DNA from: Ruegeria atlantica
GTDB lineage: Bacteria > Pseudomonadota > Alphaproteobacteria > Rhodobacterales > Rhodobacteraceae
Assembly: GCF_013032455.1 (NCBI RefSeq)
Contig: NZ_WQCF01000002.1
Location: 310,001-374,000, forward strand
DNA: 64,000 nucleotides
Direction of reading: 5' to 3'
The first letter of the stretch is position 1, and each line of letters opens with the position of its first letter. Both the position numbers and the translations under genes were made by a program. The notes below the pieces were generated by a model. The model did no database searches and was not told the DNA's origin. It was given only the letters and a program-made list of their open reading frames with translations. Positions 7,773 to 17,687 of this stretch are shown in pieces.

Positions 7773-10013
7773 CTAATCAGCCTCAGACCCTTCGGCAATC
7801 ACTGGCAATGCTTCCTTAGGGCGGTGATCCAGAATCATCTGGTGGATTTTCCGTTTTTGCAGCGGCTTGGTCAGGTAATGATCCAACCCGGCCGACAGGA
7901 TGCTTTGATCATCCCCGGCCATGGCATGGGCAGTCAGAGCGACGATTGGCACGTGCCGCCCTGTTTCAATCTCGCGCCGACGAATTTCGGCTGTGGCCTG
8001 TTTTCCATCCATCTTTGGCATCGAGATATCCATGAAGATCAGATCCGGATCGAAGTGCTGATGCTTATCCACCGCCTCGGCCCCATTGCCCGCAAATTGC
8101 AGGTCTATGTTCAGGTCCTTGACCATCTTTTGCAGGATCAACTGATTGGTCCTGTTATCCTCGGCCGCCAGCACGCGCATCTGGCGTTGGCCTCCAGCGG
8201 CGTCCTTCGAAGAGGTTTCCGGGGCAACTGACACAGTTTCCCGCGGCACCGAAATCTGATCCAACGTGCTGAGGCGCGAATAGAGTTCGGCCCGAGGGAT
8301 CGGTTTCTGCAGAACTCCTTCAATCAGATGGCGAGCCGGGCTGGCGTGTATGACGCCGGGATTGGCCGACATCACCACCACAGGCAGATCACCCCATCCA
8401 CGATCTTTCAACGTCGTTGCCAGTTCCATCCCGTCCATATCCGGCAGGTCATGATCGCACAGCACCAGATCGACAGTATCATCAACCGCCGCAAGTGCCT
8501 CTCGCCCCGAAGTGCAAACGGTGACCCGTGATCCCAGCCGCCCCAATTGTTTGGTCAGAATAGCGCGGTTGACCGCCATATCCTCGACCAGGAGCACGTG
8601 GTGCAGGTGGCCCGCCAGATCGGGTGGCGCAGGTTGTGGGCATTCTGCTGCAGGCAAGGAAACCCGGAAACCAAAGCACGATCCTTGCCCCGGTTCGCTT
8701 TCGACCCAGACAGCGCCACCCATCAGGGTGATCAGACGCTTGGTGATGGCCAGACCCAGCCCTGTACCTTCGAATTCACGGTTCTTCTCATCCTCGACCT
8801 GATTGAACTCTCCAAAGATGTGCCCGATCTTGTCGGTTTCGATGCCGATGCCAGTGTCCTCGATCGCCACGTGTATATCGCAAACATTAGTTTCAGAATT
8901 GGGAACTCCGGTCACCCGGATCAGCACGTGCCCCTCTGACGTGAACTTGACAGCGTTGCTCACCAGATTGGTCAGCACCTGCCGCACACGGCCGGGATCG
9001 CCCACGAACAAGGTCGGCAGGAACAGGTCATAATCGACCAGCAAAGACAGCCCCTTGTCGCGAACGCTGGGTTGCAGCAGCATCGCGACCTCAAGGATGC
9101 AGCGCTCAAAGTCGAACTGTTCGGGGTGCAGGACCAGCTTGTCGGCTTCAATCTTGGAATAATCCAGCACGTCGTTGATGATCACCAGCAGCGCTTCACC
9201 CGAGTTGCGAATGGTGTTGAGATACAGCCTCTGATCCTCGTCCAGAGGCGTTTCCGACATCAACTCGGCCATCCCGACAATGCCGTTCATTGGGGTTCTG
9301 ATCTCGTGACTCATATTGGCCAGAAAAGCCGATTTGGCCCGGTTCGCCGCCTCTGCCCGTTCGCGGGCGGCCTTTAGCTCGGTTTCCTGCCGGACCGCAG
9401 CGGTGATATTCAGACCCAGACTAACCACATCGCCGCCATTGCCGCGCTGGTCAATCATCTTGAAATACTCTCCGTTCCATAGCTTGATCACAACCGAGTC
9501 GGGCTGCGGCTGCGCCCAGCGCCTTAACATTCGAGCCTGCCACTCTACCGGTGATTCCGCGCCGATGTCTATCAGCCCCTCTTCGGTCAGAATCTCAAGA
9601 ATACGGGCATAAGAGATGCCGGGCGCGACCTCATCCAGACCGTCAAACAGGCTGAGATACGTAGCGTTGGCACCAATCAGGCGGCTTTGATCATCAAAAA
9701 ACGCGAACCCGTCCTGAATGGTCTGCATCGAATGCCACAAACGACGCTCGGCCACTTCGATCTTGGCATTGGCCTCGGTCAGATCGGATTTGACTTTTTC
9801 ATTCTCATCCCGAACCGTCTCGACCTCGGCCTGGGTTTCGCCGATGCGTTTGGTCAAGGCCATCGCGTGCTGACCCAACTTGCGGTTGGCTGCCGACAGT
9901 TCGGCTTGCTTCATCTCCAACAGGCGCTCGGCCGCCAGCCGCGCACGCCGTTCCTGTGCCAGTTTGGTAGCAAGACTCATCTTTGGCGATCCCAGATACT
10001 TTGCACCCAGCAT
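7773..10013 (-). CDS. Hybrid sensor histidine kinase with PAS-like domain and two receiver domains
   Basis: A 746-residue soluble kinase with no transmembrane segment. Order: N-terminal coiled coil (residues 15-95), PAS-like sensor domain (95-215), HisKA with phospho-acceptor His236 in NMSHEIRTPMNG, HATPase (N box near 350, DTGIGIE at 386, GTGLGLAI at 416), then receiver 1 (Asp520 in LCDHDLPDMDG) and receiver 2 (Asp662 in MDISMPKMDG). Receiver 1 is divergent; receiver 2 is canonical. No Hpt domain or output regulator is adjacent. An alternative start is MSLATK at 9980. The signal is unknown. Confidence 0.93.
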   Translation of the reverse strand: MLGAKYLGSPKMSLATKLAQERRARLAAERLLEMKQAELSAANRKLGQHAMALTKRIGETQAEVETVRDENEKVKSDLTEANAKIEVAERRLWHSMQTIQDGFAFFDDQSRLIGANATYLSLFDGLDEVAPGISYARILEILTEEGLIDIGAESPVEWQARMLRRWAQPQPDSVVIKLWNGEYFKMIDQRGNGGDVVSLGLNITAAVRQETELKAARERAEAANRAKSAFLANMSHEIRTPMNGIVGMAELMSETPLDEDQRLYLNTIRNSGEALLVIINDVLDYSKIEADKLVLHPEQFDFERCILEVAMLLQPSVRDKGLSLLVDYDLFLPTLFVGDPGRVRQVLTNLVSNAVKFTSEGHVLIRVTGVPNSETNVCDIHVAIEDTGIGIETDKIGHIFGEFNQVEDEKNREFEGTGLGLAITKRLITLMGGAVWVESEPGQGSCFGFRVSLPAAECPQPAPPDLAGHLHHVLLVEDMAVNRAILTKQLGRLGSRVTVCTSGREALAAVDDTVDLVLCDHDLPDMDGMELATTLKDRGWGDLPVVVMSANPGVIHASPARHLIEGVLQKPIPRAELYSRLSTLDQISVPRETVSVAPETSSKDAAGGQRQMRVLAAEDNRTNQLILQKMVKDLNIDLQFAGNGAEAVDKHQHFDPDLIFMDISMPKMDGKQATAEIRRREIETGRHVPIVALTAHAMAGDDQSILSAGLDHYLTKPLQKRKIHQMILDHRPKEALPVIAEGSEAD

Positions 10014-10096
10014 CCGAACAGAGCGTGAAGAAGTGTTTAAGCCGTTGCCCCTGCTCCGACGATCATGTCAGGGTTACTGAAAACCGGAGTTCGGCC

Positions 10097-10945
10097 ATGC
10101 GACGAAAGACGTACTTATTCATACTCTGCGCCGTCATTCTCGGCTCTCAGGCAGCGGCAGAATGTGCTTCGGACGCTCAGATCGACCAGTACGTGCAGGA
10201 CTATCTGAACAATACACCCACAGTGGCTTTGTCTGCGGGTGGCAGCATGCAGGACGCGTTGTGCACACAAACCAAAGTGATAGCTGCGTTAGAGCCGCAT
10301 CTGGGGCCGGTGATCGGCTATAAGGCGGGTCTGACCAGTGCCCCCGCACAGGAACGGTTCGGCGCTTCCGAACCGGTGCAGGGCGTCCTGTTTCGCGACA
10401 TGATGTTGGATGATGGGGCGAGGGTGCCAATTACGTGGGGCGCGCGCCCGGTCTTTGAGGCCGATTTGGTGTTGGTCGTCGGTGATGACGGGATCAATCA
10501 AGCAACAACTCCGGCCGAGGTTATCGCCAATATCGCATCCATACGCCCATTCATCGAACTGCCCGACCTGACACTGGCCAAAGGAGAGCCGATCTCTCCA
10601 GTGACCCTGACTGCCATTGGGGTCGCGCCGAAACTTGGCGTATTAGGCTCTGAAATACCGGTAACTGACCCCGAGGCGATGACACACGCTCTGGCGGATA
10701 TGACTGTAACCCTCAGCGCAGCGGACGGAGAGGTTCTGGCACAGGCACCGGGCGCAGCGGTTCTGGGGCATCCGGCCAATGCTGCCCTCTGGTTGATGTC
10801 GAAAGGCATCAAGTTCCAGCCCGGCGACCTGATCTCGGTCGGGTCTTTCGGGCCGCTCATGCCGCCAGCAAAAGGCAAGGGCGGGGCATCCGCCACCTAT
10901 AGCGGGTTGCCTGGTGACCCTACGGTCAGCGTAGTGTTCGAATAA
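10097..10945 (+). CDS. Exported 2-keto-4-pentenoate hydratase/FAH-like protein
   Basis: A 282-residue protein whose body resembles the MhpD/fumarylacetoacetate hydrolase fold: VIGYKAGLTSAPAQERFG, a metal-ligand stretch FEADLVLVV, FIELPDL (equivalent to the E-x-x-D of hydratases) and a C-terminal PGDLISVGSFGPLMP. Unusually it begins with a clear signal peptide (residues 1-20, LFILCAVILGSQAAAE), so it should be periplasmic, and it keeps a cysteine pair (about residues 21 and 54) that could form a disulphide. The start at 10097 was chosen for the signal peptide. Substrate is unknown. Confidence 0.75.
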   Translation: MRRKTYLFILCAVILGSQAAAECASDAQIDQYVQDYLNNTPTVALSAGGSMQDALCTQTKVIAALEPHLGPVIGYKAGLTSAPAQERFGASEPVQGVLFRDMMLDDGARVPITWGARPVFEADLVLVVGDDGINQATTPAEVIANIASIRPFIELPDLTLAKGEPISPVTLTAIGVAPKLGVLGSEIPVTDPEAMTHALADMTVTLSAADGEVLAQAPGAAVLGHPANAALWLMSKGIKFQPGDLISVGSFGPLMPPAKGKGGASATYSGLPGDPTVSVVFE

Positions 10946-12988
10946 TCACCGCCGTCCTTCGCGTAGCCAACCGCCCAGCAGGAAGCCGCCCGCCAGCACC
11001 AGCACCAACCATGGCGGCAACAGCCCGGCCTGTGTGACATCGCGCGTCTCATATGCCTCGCGCGGGGTGAGACCGATCCAGCCCCGCCCCGAGGCCGGGC
11101 GCCCGGACCTTACGTTACGGATCGAGGGCAAACCGTCTTCCAACCGCATCACGCCGCCTCGCAACTCGTCCAAAACCGGCTCCAGAATCTCTCCGGTTGC
11201 GATGGTGCGTTCGAATTCCTTTGGCGCCGCGGGGCCAAGACCAATCACTGCCATCTGATCGCCTTCCTGAAGGCGATAAAGGCCAATTTCCGGCCCGTAA
11301 TACAGCACCTCGAACCGACCCGGAGATACCTCCTCCAGCGTGACCTCAAGGTTTTCTCCATTGGGACGGGTGATGGTGACCGGACCGACCTCATCCTCTA
11401 ATGTCTGGCGGATGATGCGCATGACCTGACCGTTGGCCTCGGCCCACAACGCTTCTTCCTCCAGTTCGGGCTCTTTCATCATCCAATGGGCCAGACGACG
11501 CAGCAATTCCAGTTGAGGACCGCCGCCTTCAAACCCCCGGCTCCAAAGCCACGCATGGTCCGAAGCCAGCAGCGCCACGCGCCCCTCGCCCACGCGGTCC
11601 AGCACCAGCAAGGGGCGTTCATCCACGCCGGTCATCAACATCTCACCCGTGCGGTGGTTGACGTCGATCTGACGCAACCACGCGCCCCATTCCTCGGATT
11701 CACCCAGATCGGTGGTCACCGGATGGCGATGGCCCAAATCGGTGACCTTGGGAACAAACCGTTCTTCGATCACGCGTGCGGTGGGCTGCGCAGGCAGGAT
11801 GGGCGCCAAGGGAGAACGAAAGATACTGTCAGCACTGGCGAAATCAGGCCCGGCGGCAATCAGCACCGCACCGCCTTCGTTGATATAGTTGGTGACGTTG
11901 TCCAGATAGATCGCAGGCAGGATGCCGCGGCGCTTGTAGCGGTCAAAGATGATCAGGTCGAAATCGTTGATCTTTTCCAGAAACAGCTCACGCGTCGGGA
12001 AAGCGATCAGCGACAGTTCGTCCACCGGAACGCCATCCTGTTTCTCGGGCGGGCGCAGGATGGTGAAGTGCACCAGATCAACCGAACTGTCGGATTTCAG
12101 AAGATTGCGCCATGTCCGCCCGCCGGGATGAGGCTCGCCCGAGACCAGCAACACCCGCAGCCGGTCGCGCACACCGTTCATCTGGATCAGCGCCGTGTTG
12201 TTGCGGTCAGTCAACTCGCCCTCGGCCTGCGGCACAGAGAATTGCAGGACGTTGCGTCCACCATGCGGCAGCGTGATGGGCAATTCCACATCAACGCCGA
12301 TGGGAATGCTGAATTGCTCGGGCTCGGCCCCATCCACCGAGATCTCGAGCGGCGCGGTCGGGGCGCCAATCGGCGCGGCACCACTGTCTTCGACCCGCAG
12401 GGTAAGAGTGACGGGCTCGCCGATAATGGCAAAAGCCGGGGCGTTACTGACGATCAGGCGGCGGTCCCAGTCGCTTTCACGCCCGGTCTGCAAAAGATGC
12501 ATCGGGGCGGGCAAATCGGGCGCTTGATCGACATCGTGTACAATCCCGTCTGAGATTACGAGAATACCGGCGATCCGTGCACGTGGCTCCTCGGCCAGCG
12601 CGGCGTTTACAGCGGCCATGACCTGCGTGCCTTCGTCACCATCACCGTCGCCGACCCTTATCCGGCGCAGTTCGGTGTTGTCACGGGCTTCAATCTCGGC
12701 TGCCAGTTCTTCAGCCGCCTGCTTGGTCTGCTCAGCACGGTCCGAAAGGGATTGACTGGCGCTTTCATCCTCGATCATCAGAACGATATCTGTGAGTGGC
12801 GCGCGATCTTCGATCTGATAGACCGGCCCGGCCAACGCCGCGATCACCACCAAGGCAGCCAGACCGCGCAGGGCCCATCCGGACAGGCCGCGCCATAGGG
12901 CAAGCATTACCCCACCCACCGCGATCGACGCGACGATAGCCAGTACGGGCCATGGGATCAGCGGATCAAATATGACGGTTCCTGTCAT
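10946..12988 (-). CDS. Membrane protein with extracytoplasmic domain, last gene of the MoxR-DUF58-DUF4159 operon
   Basis: A 680-residue protein with two N-terminal transmembrane helices (about residues 12-32 and 36-57) and one at the C terminus (GLLPPWLVLVLAGGFLLGGW). The long intervening region begins like a degenerate von Willebrand A fold (DIVLMIEDESASQS, then GILVISDGIVHD) and continues with a glutamine-amidotransferase-like fold (LRVLLVSGEPHPGGRTWRNLL, LIIFDRYKRRGI). The start overlaps the preceding stop by ATGA. It probably works with the other three products at the cytoplasmic membrane; the process is unknown. Confidence 0.75.
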   Translation of the reverse strand: MTGTVIFDPLIPWPVLAIVASIAVGGVMLALWRGLSGWALRGLAALVVIAALAGPVYQIEDRAPLTDIVLMIEDESASQSLSDRAEQTKQAAEELAAEIEARDNTELRRIRVGDGDGDEGTQVMAAVNAALAEEPRARIAGILVISDGIVHDVDQAPDLPAPMHLLQTGRESDWDRRLIVSNAPAFAIIGEPVTLTLRVEDSGAAPIGAPTAPLEISVDGAEPEQFSIPIGVDVELPITLPHGGRNVLQFSVPQAEGELTDRNNTALIQMNGVRDRLRVLLVSGEPHPGGRTWRNLLKSDSSVDLVHFTILRPPEKQDGVPVDELSLIAFPTRELFLEKINDFDLIIFDRYKRRGILPAIYLDNVTNYINEGGAVLIAAGPDFASADSIFRSPLAPILPAQPTARVIEERFVPKVTDLGHRHPVTTDLGESEEWGAWLRQIDVNHRTGEMLMTGVDERPLLVLDRVGEGRVALLASDHAWLWSRGFEGGGPQLELLRRLAHWMMKEPELEEEALWAEANGQVMRIIRQTLEDEVGPVTITRPNGENLEVTLEEVSPGRFEVLYYGPEIGLYRLQEGDQMAVIGLGPAAPKEFERTIATGEILEPVLDELRGGVMRLEDGLPSIRNVRSGRPASGRGWIGLTPREAYETRDVTQAGLLPPWLVLVLAGGFLLGGWLREGRR

Positions 12989-15747
12989 TGTCCCAACCTA
13001 TCCAATAGTGCAGGCACATGGACCTGATCGGATTTATAATTCCCGGTCAGCACATGCATCACCAGATTGACCCCAAAACGATTGGCCAGTTCTCGCTGAC
13101 GTTCACCCGCATAGCCACGCCCGACCGGCAGCAGCGCCTGACCGTTGCGGTCCACCGCCCAGGCCGATGCCCAGTCGTTGCCACCAATTACAACCGGCGT
13201 CACGTTGTCGTTGAGATTGCGGAAGGGCATCCCTTCGATCTGTTCCGCATCCAGTGGGGCGGCTTCGACCCAAATCTCGGTACCGGCATAGCGGCCGGGG
13301 AAATCCTGCAGCAGGTAAAAAGCACGCGTCAGCACATGATCGCGAGGAACGGGCTCTAATGCGGGGATATTCAGCGGTGCGGCCAGTTGTTGCAACTTGC
13401 GTCCATTGGGGCTGGAGGCCCCGAACTGCGCCACATCCGCATCCCGCGTATCAAACAGGATCATACCGCCCGAGCGCAGATACGCATTTAGCTTTGCATA
13501 GGCGTCTGCCGAGGGTTGCGGTTGGTTCGGGGTGATCGGCCAGTAGAGCAGCGGGAAGAACGCCAGCTCATCACGCTCCAAATCCACACCAATGGGTTCG
13601 GCTGGTTCAACCGATGTGCGATAGAACAATGTCTGCGCCAGCCCGCGCATCCCCGCACCGGCCACATCATCGACCTGCGCGTCGCCGGTCAGCACATGAG
13701 CCAAAACCAGTTCATGTGTTGCGTTCAGGGCAAACTCAGTCTCTTCAGGCGTCTGTGCCTGCACCTCGGGCACCAGCAGCATCGCACCCAGAGCGACTGC
13801 GGCGACTTTGGCCAACCCAAGGCGACCAGACAATGCCAGTGAGGCAATCACATCAACCGTCAGCAGCAGCAGCGCGAGGCTGAGCAAAATACCCCCGATG
13901 GGTGTTTCATTTGTTACTTCCTGACCTTTGATCGGCACACCCGATGGCCAAGCCAACGGGGTCAGCACCGTGTCCTCGGACAACACGTTCAGGGCCAGCT
14001 TCTGCTTACCACTTTCATATAGGCCCGGCTGCAAATCCGGGCCGATGGTACCAGAGACCAGCTCAACCCCGTCCACACCAGCCAGATTGCCCGCGTCGGA
14101 CAGGGTACCAAAGCCGTCCATGACCTGAATCGGTTCCCATGTAGTTCCCTGAAACTGGGCGTCCTCGCGGGACTTCGCAGCCGACGCCACGGCCAGACGG
14201 TCCAGCATTTCAACAAATAGACCCGAAAGAGGCAGGCTGGACCATTCCGCATCCGCCGTCACATGGAACAGCACCACTTGACCCAGCCCCAGCGCCTTAC
14301 GCGTCACCAGAGGAGTGCCGTCCGACAATGAGGCAATCACCCGGTCAGCCAAGTTAGGGTCAGGCTGCGCCATTACCTGAGTGGTGACCGAAACGTCACC
14401 AGGAACTTGCAACCCATAGAAAGGCGAGTTTTCGGGGAAAGGCGCCAGCCCCTTGGCCTCACCCCAGCTCATCGCGCCACCGACCGAGCGGCCACCGCTG
14501 CGCAGGCGTACCGGCAGCAGCGTATCCTCAGCGTCGCGCCCCAGATCACTTGCGGCCATGCGCGGGCCAGCAAAACGCAGCAGCAGCCCGCCTTGTTCGA
14601 CCCATTCGACCAGCGCGGACTGTTCTGGGTCAGAAAGCTTCGCCACATCGGCCAGAACGATCACATCCGGGTTCGCGGGCAACACCTCCAGCAATCCACC
14701 ATCAACGAAATCGGCCGTGGGGATGAGTACCTGAGTCAGGTAGTGCAGCGGCGAAAGCAGTTCCAAACCCTCACGGTTTAGTGTCCCGGCGATCAAGGCG
14801 ACCTCGCGCCTTCGCAGGCTGTCATCCGTCAGCGTCACCGCGCCTGCCGAGCGTTCACCCTGAAGTTCAAACCGGGTGATGCGGGCACGCAGCTCCGACG
14901 GCAGCGCCAGATCCACCTGGGCCAGTGTTTCCCCGGCGGGAAATTCCACCTCGGCCGATTGCAAAACCCGCATCGCACCGGCCGGGTCCCGCCCTTGTGC
15001 CAGCACTGTGATGGATTCGTTCGGACCGGGCTCTGCTCTTTGAGCCGTCAATTGGATCACCCCGTCCTGATATGCAGCAGGCAAGATGGCCATGACCGGC
15101 CTTGGCGATTGATAAACCGTTACTTCGCCCCGCGCCTGCAGCGCAGTCAGAATCCTGTCATGACCGTCATAGGCCAGTCGATCACTGAACCAATGAGTGT
15201 CAAAACCAGCATCCAGTTGGTCTATCGCAGCCAGCGCCTGATCTATCTGCACCTCTGTCGGCTGCCACGGGGTTGGGGCCAAGCCCGGCAAACGCCCGCG
15301 CCAGGCTTCCGCCGATTGAAACACCGGTGCTTGCGGCTGGGTCAGGCTTAGGATTGCCACTGTGCGACCCGCCCGTCCGGCCTCGGTTAATTGCACATCG
15401 ATCTGGTCCAGCGTGGACGACCACTGGCTTGCCCCGGCCCAGCTGGCATCCAGCACCAGCAGCAAAGGTCCGGTGCCGGTCTGTTCGCGTGACGGGTTCA
15501 GGACCGGCCCTGCCAGCCCAATGATGATTGCCGCCGCCGCCAGCATCCGTAGCAGCAAAAGCCACCACGGGGTCCGGTCCGAAACACTTTCGTCATCCTT
15601 CAACCCTAACAGCAATGTCACTGCCGGGAACAACCTGCGGATCGGCGCAGGCGGCACCGCGCGCAGGATCAGCCACAGGATCGGCAGGGTCAGCAGACCC
15701 AGCAGCACCCAAGGCGCGGTAAAGCCGATGCCCGCCAGAACCGTCAT
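12985..15747 (-). CDS. DUF4159 membrane protein with BatA-like N terminus
   Basis: About 920 residues. The N terminus has two hydrophobic helices and the BatA-type motif 'FTAPWVLLGLLTLPILWLIL ... PPAPIRRLFPA', followed by a VWA-like region, a further membrane helix pair near residues 640-690, and a C-terminal DUF4159 domain (FFPLLYWPITPNQPQPS ... GGMILFDTRDAD). The start at 15747 gives an ATGA overlap with the DUF58 stop; a longer upstream frame would run into DUF58. Proteins of this type are conserved in alphaproteobacteria beside MoxR but uncharacterised. Confidence 0.85.
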   Translation of the reverse strand: MTVLAGIGFTAPWVLLGLLTLPILWLILRAVPPAPIRRLFPAVTLLLGLKDDESVSDRTPWWLLLLRMLAAAAIIIGLAGPVLNPSREQTGTGPLLLVLDASWAGASQWSSTLDQIDVQLTEAGRAGRTVAILSLTQPQAPVFQSAEAWRGRLPGLAPTPWQPTEVQIDQALAAIDQLDAGFDTHWFSDRLAYDGHDRILTALQARGEVTVYQSPRPVMAILPAAYQDGVIQLTAQRAEPGPNESITVLAQGRDPAGAMRVLQSAEVEFPAGETLAQVDLALPSELRARITRFELQGERSAGAVTLTDDSLRRREVALIAGTLNREGLELLSPLHYLTQVLIPTADFVDGGLLEVLPANPDVIVLADVAKLSDPEQSALVEWVEQGGLLLRFAGPRMAASDLGRDAEDTLLPVRLRSGGRSVGGAMSWGEAKGLAPFPENSPFYGLQVPGDVSVTTQVMAQPDPNLADRVIASLSDGTPLVTRKALGLGQVVLFHVTADAEWSSLPLSGLFVEMLDRLAVASAAKSREDAQFQGTTWEPIQVMDGFGTLSDAGNLAGVDGVELVSGTIGPDLQPGLYESGKQKLALNVLSEDTVLTPLAWPSGVPIKGQEVTNETPIGGILLSLALLLLTVDVIASLALSGRLGLAKVAAVALGAMLLVPEVQAQTPEETEFALNATHELVLAHVLTGDAQVDDVAGAGMRGLAQTLFYRTSVEPAEPIGVDLERDELAFFPLLYWPITPNQPQPSADAYAKLNAYLRSGGMILFDTRDADVAQFGASSPNGRKLQQLAAPLNIPALEPVPRDHVLTRAFYLLQDFPGRYAGTEIWVEAAPLDAEQIEGMPFRNLNDNVTPVVIGGNDWASAWAVDRNGQALLPVGRGYAGERQRELANRFGVNLVMHVLTGNYKSDQVHVPALLDRLGQ

Positions 15748-16619
15748 CGCGTTCCCCCATCCAGCGCCTGATAGAGCCACAATAGAGCCGCTTGCGCGCT
15801 GTCTCCGGTGTGGTGCAGACCCAATTGCCAGCCCGTTGCGCGGCACAGTTGCGTCAGCGCATCCTTGCGTTTCGCAAGACGTTCCAAATAACGGTCGCGC
15901 AGCTCTCCGGCCTTAAGGGTCTCGTGACGGGTCGTGCCGCCGACACTCTCAAAGATGGTGCGACCCCGATACGGGAAGGTTTCTTCGCTCGGATCCAGAA
16001 CCTGCAATAGAACACCCCGTACACCGCGATCAGCGGCTTTGGTCAGGGCCAGCTCGACTTCGTCCATCGGGCCGAGGAAATCGGAAATGAAAACAGCACG
16101 GGCATGCGGAATCATGGCGCGGTGTTCAGGCGGAGAATAATCCGTCTCAACATCCTCGGACCACGCTTCTGCAAGCCGAATGATCTGTGCATTGCCGCGC
16201 CGGGGCGGCAGGGTGGTACCAGTCAGGCCCACACGCTCGCCTCCGCGCACCAACAGGATGGCGGTCGCCAGCCCCAGCAGGCGCGCGCGATCCGCCTTGG
16301 TGGGATGGTTCTTGTCCGACGCAAACCGCATCGACGCGCCCTGATCCACCCACAGCATCACCGATTGCGCGATCTGCCACTCGCGCTCGCGCACGAACTG
16401 CTGATCCCCGCGGGCCGAGCGCCGGTGGTCGATCATTCGGCGGCTGTCACCCACCTGCGCGGGCCGATATTGCCAGAAATCATCGCCAAGGCCCGAGCGT
16501 CTGCGCCCGTGGTCCCCCAGCAGAACGGTTCCGGCCAGATGTTCGGCACGTGCCAGCAGCGGCGGCAGCCGGGACGCCTCGGCCTCAGATCTTTCACGAA
16601 GGGTCAGCGCGGCATTCAC
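15744..16619 (-). CDS. DUF58 domain protein
   Basis: A 291-residue cytosolic protein with the DUF58 signature GDDFWQYRPAQVGDSRRMIDHRRSARGDQQF (roughly residues 42-75, cited in parts: YRPAQVGDSRRMIDHRRSA) and a VWA-like continuation (MLWVDQGASMRF, AVFISDFLGPMDE). DUF58 proteins are nearly always encoded next to MoxR AAA+ ATPases and are thought to be their clients or adaptors. It overlaps both neighbours by four bases, which implies translational coupling and fixed stoichiometry. Confidence 0.93.
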   Translation of the reverse strand: MNAALTLRERSEAEASRLPPLLARAEHLAGTVLLGDHGRRRSGLGDDFWQYRPAQVGDSRRMIDHRRSARGDQQFVREREWQIAQSVMLWVDQGASMRFASDKNHPTKADRARLLGLATAILLVRGGERVGLTGTTLPPRRGNAQIIRLAEAWSEDVETDYSPPEHRAMIPHARAVFISDFLGPMDEVELALTKAADRGVRGVLLQVLDPSEETFPYRGRTIFESVGGTTRHETLKAGELRDRYLERLAKRKDALTQLCRATGWQLGLHHTGDSAQAALLWLYQALDGGTR

Positions 16620-17623
16620 GCCGCTGCCTCAGAACGGATCAGACCGGCGGCTGTCGTTTCGATCAGGTCAGCCAGACTGTCGCCGCGCGCGCGCGCCGCG
16701 AAGTTCAGCGCCATCCGGTGGCTAAGCACCGGGCGCGCCATGTCCAGCACGTCCTCGGCATTGGGCGCCAGGCGCCCTTGCAGCATTGCCCGCGCGCGGA
16801 CGGTCATCATCAGAGCCTGCGCCGCGCGAGGACCGGGACCCCAGGCGACGGTTTCGGCGACTCGGTCCGAAACGCCCGCCTCTTCAGGACGGAAGGCGCG
16901 AACCAGATCGAGGATCAGTTCGACCACCGAATCCCCCACTGGCATCCGGCGCAGCAGAACTTGTGCCGCCAGCAGCTCTTCCTTGGTGAAAATCTGATGC
17001 GCGTCATCTTCTTCGACGCCCGTGGTCGCCAACAGGATATCGCGCTCGGTCTGACGATCCGGGTAGTCCACGTCAATCTGCACTAGAAAGCGGTCCAACT
17101 GCGCCTCAGGCAGCGGATAGGTGCCTTCCTGTTCAATCGGGTTCTGCGTTGCGAGAACATGGAAAGGTTCACCCAGCGACCGATCTTCGCCCGCCACAGT
17201 CACAGTGCGTTCCTGCATCGCCTGCAGCAGCGCCGATTGGGTCCTCGGGCTAGCACGGTTGATCTCATCCGCCATCAGCAACTGACAGAAGATCGGGCCG
17301 GAAATGAACCTGAAATGCCGCGATCCATCATCGGCGGTGTCCAGAACTTCGGAACCGAGGATATCGGCCGGCATCAAGTCAGGGGTGAACTGAATACGGT
17401 TGCCGTGCAGCCCCATCACGGTCGACAAAGTCTCGACCAATCGCGTCTTGCCCAAGCCCGGCAAACCGATCAGCAAGGCATGCCCGCCGCATAACAGCGA
17501 AGTCAGGGTCAGGTCGACGACCCGTTCCTGTCCGATAAAGCGACGGGTGATCGAGAACTTGGCCTCTTGCAGTTTGGTTTCCAGCGCTTCGATCTCGGAC
17601 ACGAGGTCGGCAGGTTCGGTCAT
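16616..17623 (-). CDS. MoxR family AAA+ ATPase
   Basis: A 335-residue AAA+ chaperone-like ATPase. Walker A is GLPGLGKTRLVETL, Walker B is LLMADEINRASPRTQ, and the sensor region is ATQNPIEQEGTYPLPEAQLDRF, all diagnostic of MoxR. MoxR proteins help assemble or activate VWA-domain partners. It is the promoter-proximal gene of a four-gene operon extending to 10946. DUF1285 starts about 65 bases away on the opposite strand, so the promoters share a short intergenic region. Confidence 0.95.
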   Translation of the reverse strand: MTEPADLVSEIEALETKLQEAKFSITRRFIGQERVVDLTLTSLLCGGHALLIGLPGLGKTRLVETLSTVMGLHGNRIQFTPDLMPADILGSEVLDTADDGSRHFRFISGPIFCQLLMADEINRASPRTQSALLQAMQERTVTVAGEDRSLGEPFHVLATQNPIEQEGTYPLPEAQLDRFLVQIDVDYPDRQTERDILLATTGVEEDDAHQIFTKEELLAAQVLLRRMPVGDSVVELILDLVRAFRPEEAGVSDRVAETVAWGPGPRAAQALMMTVRARAMLQGRLAPNAEDVLDMARPVLSHRMALNFAARARGDSLADLIETTAAGLIRSEAAA

Positions 17624-17687
17624 GACTTTCCCTTCCGTGGACTATTATGATTGAAGTGTATCGCGCTGAGAGGAAATGGCAAAAGCA

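Noticed and set aside
11486-12553. A 355-codon open frame on the plus strand
   Set aside because: It lies wholly opposite the 680-residue membrane protein gene, and its sequence has the Arg/Gln/His-rich bias of an antisense shadow in GC-rich DNA.
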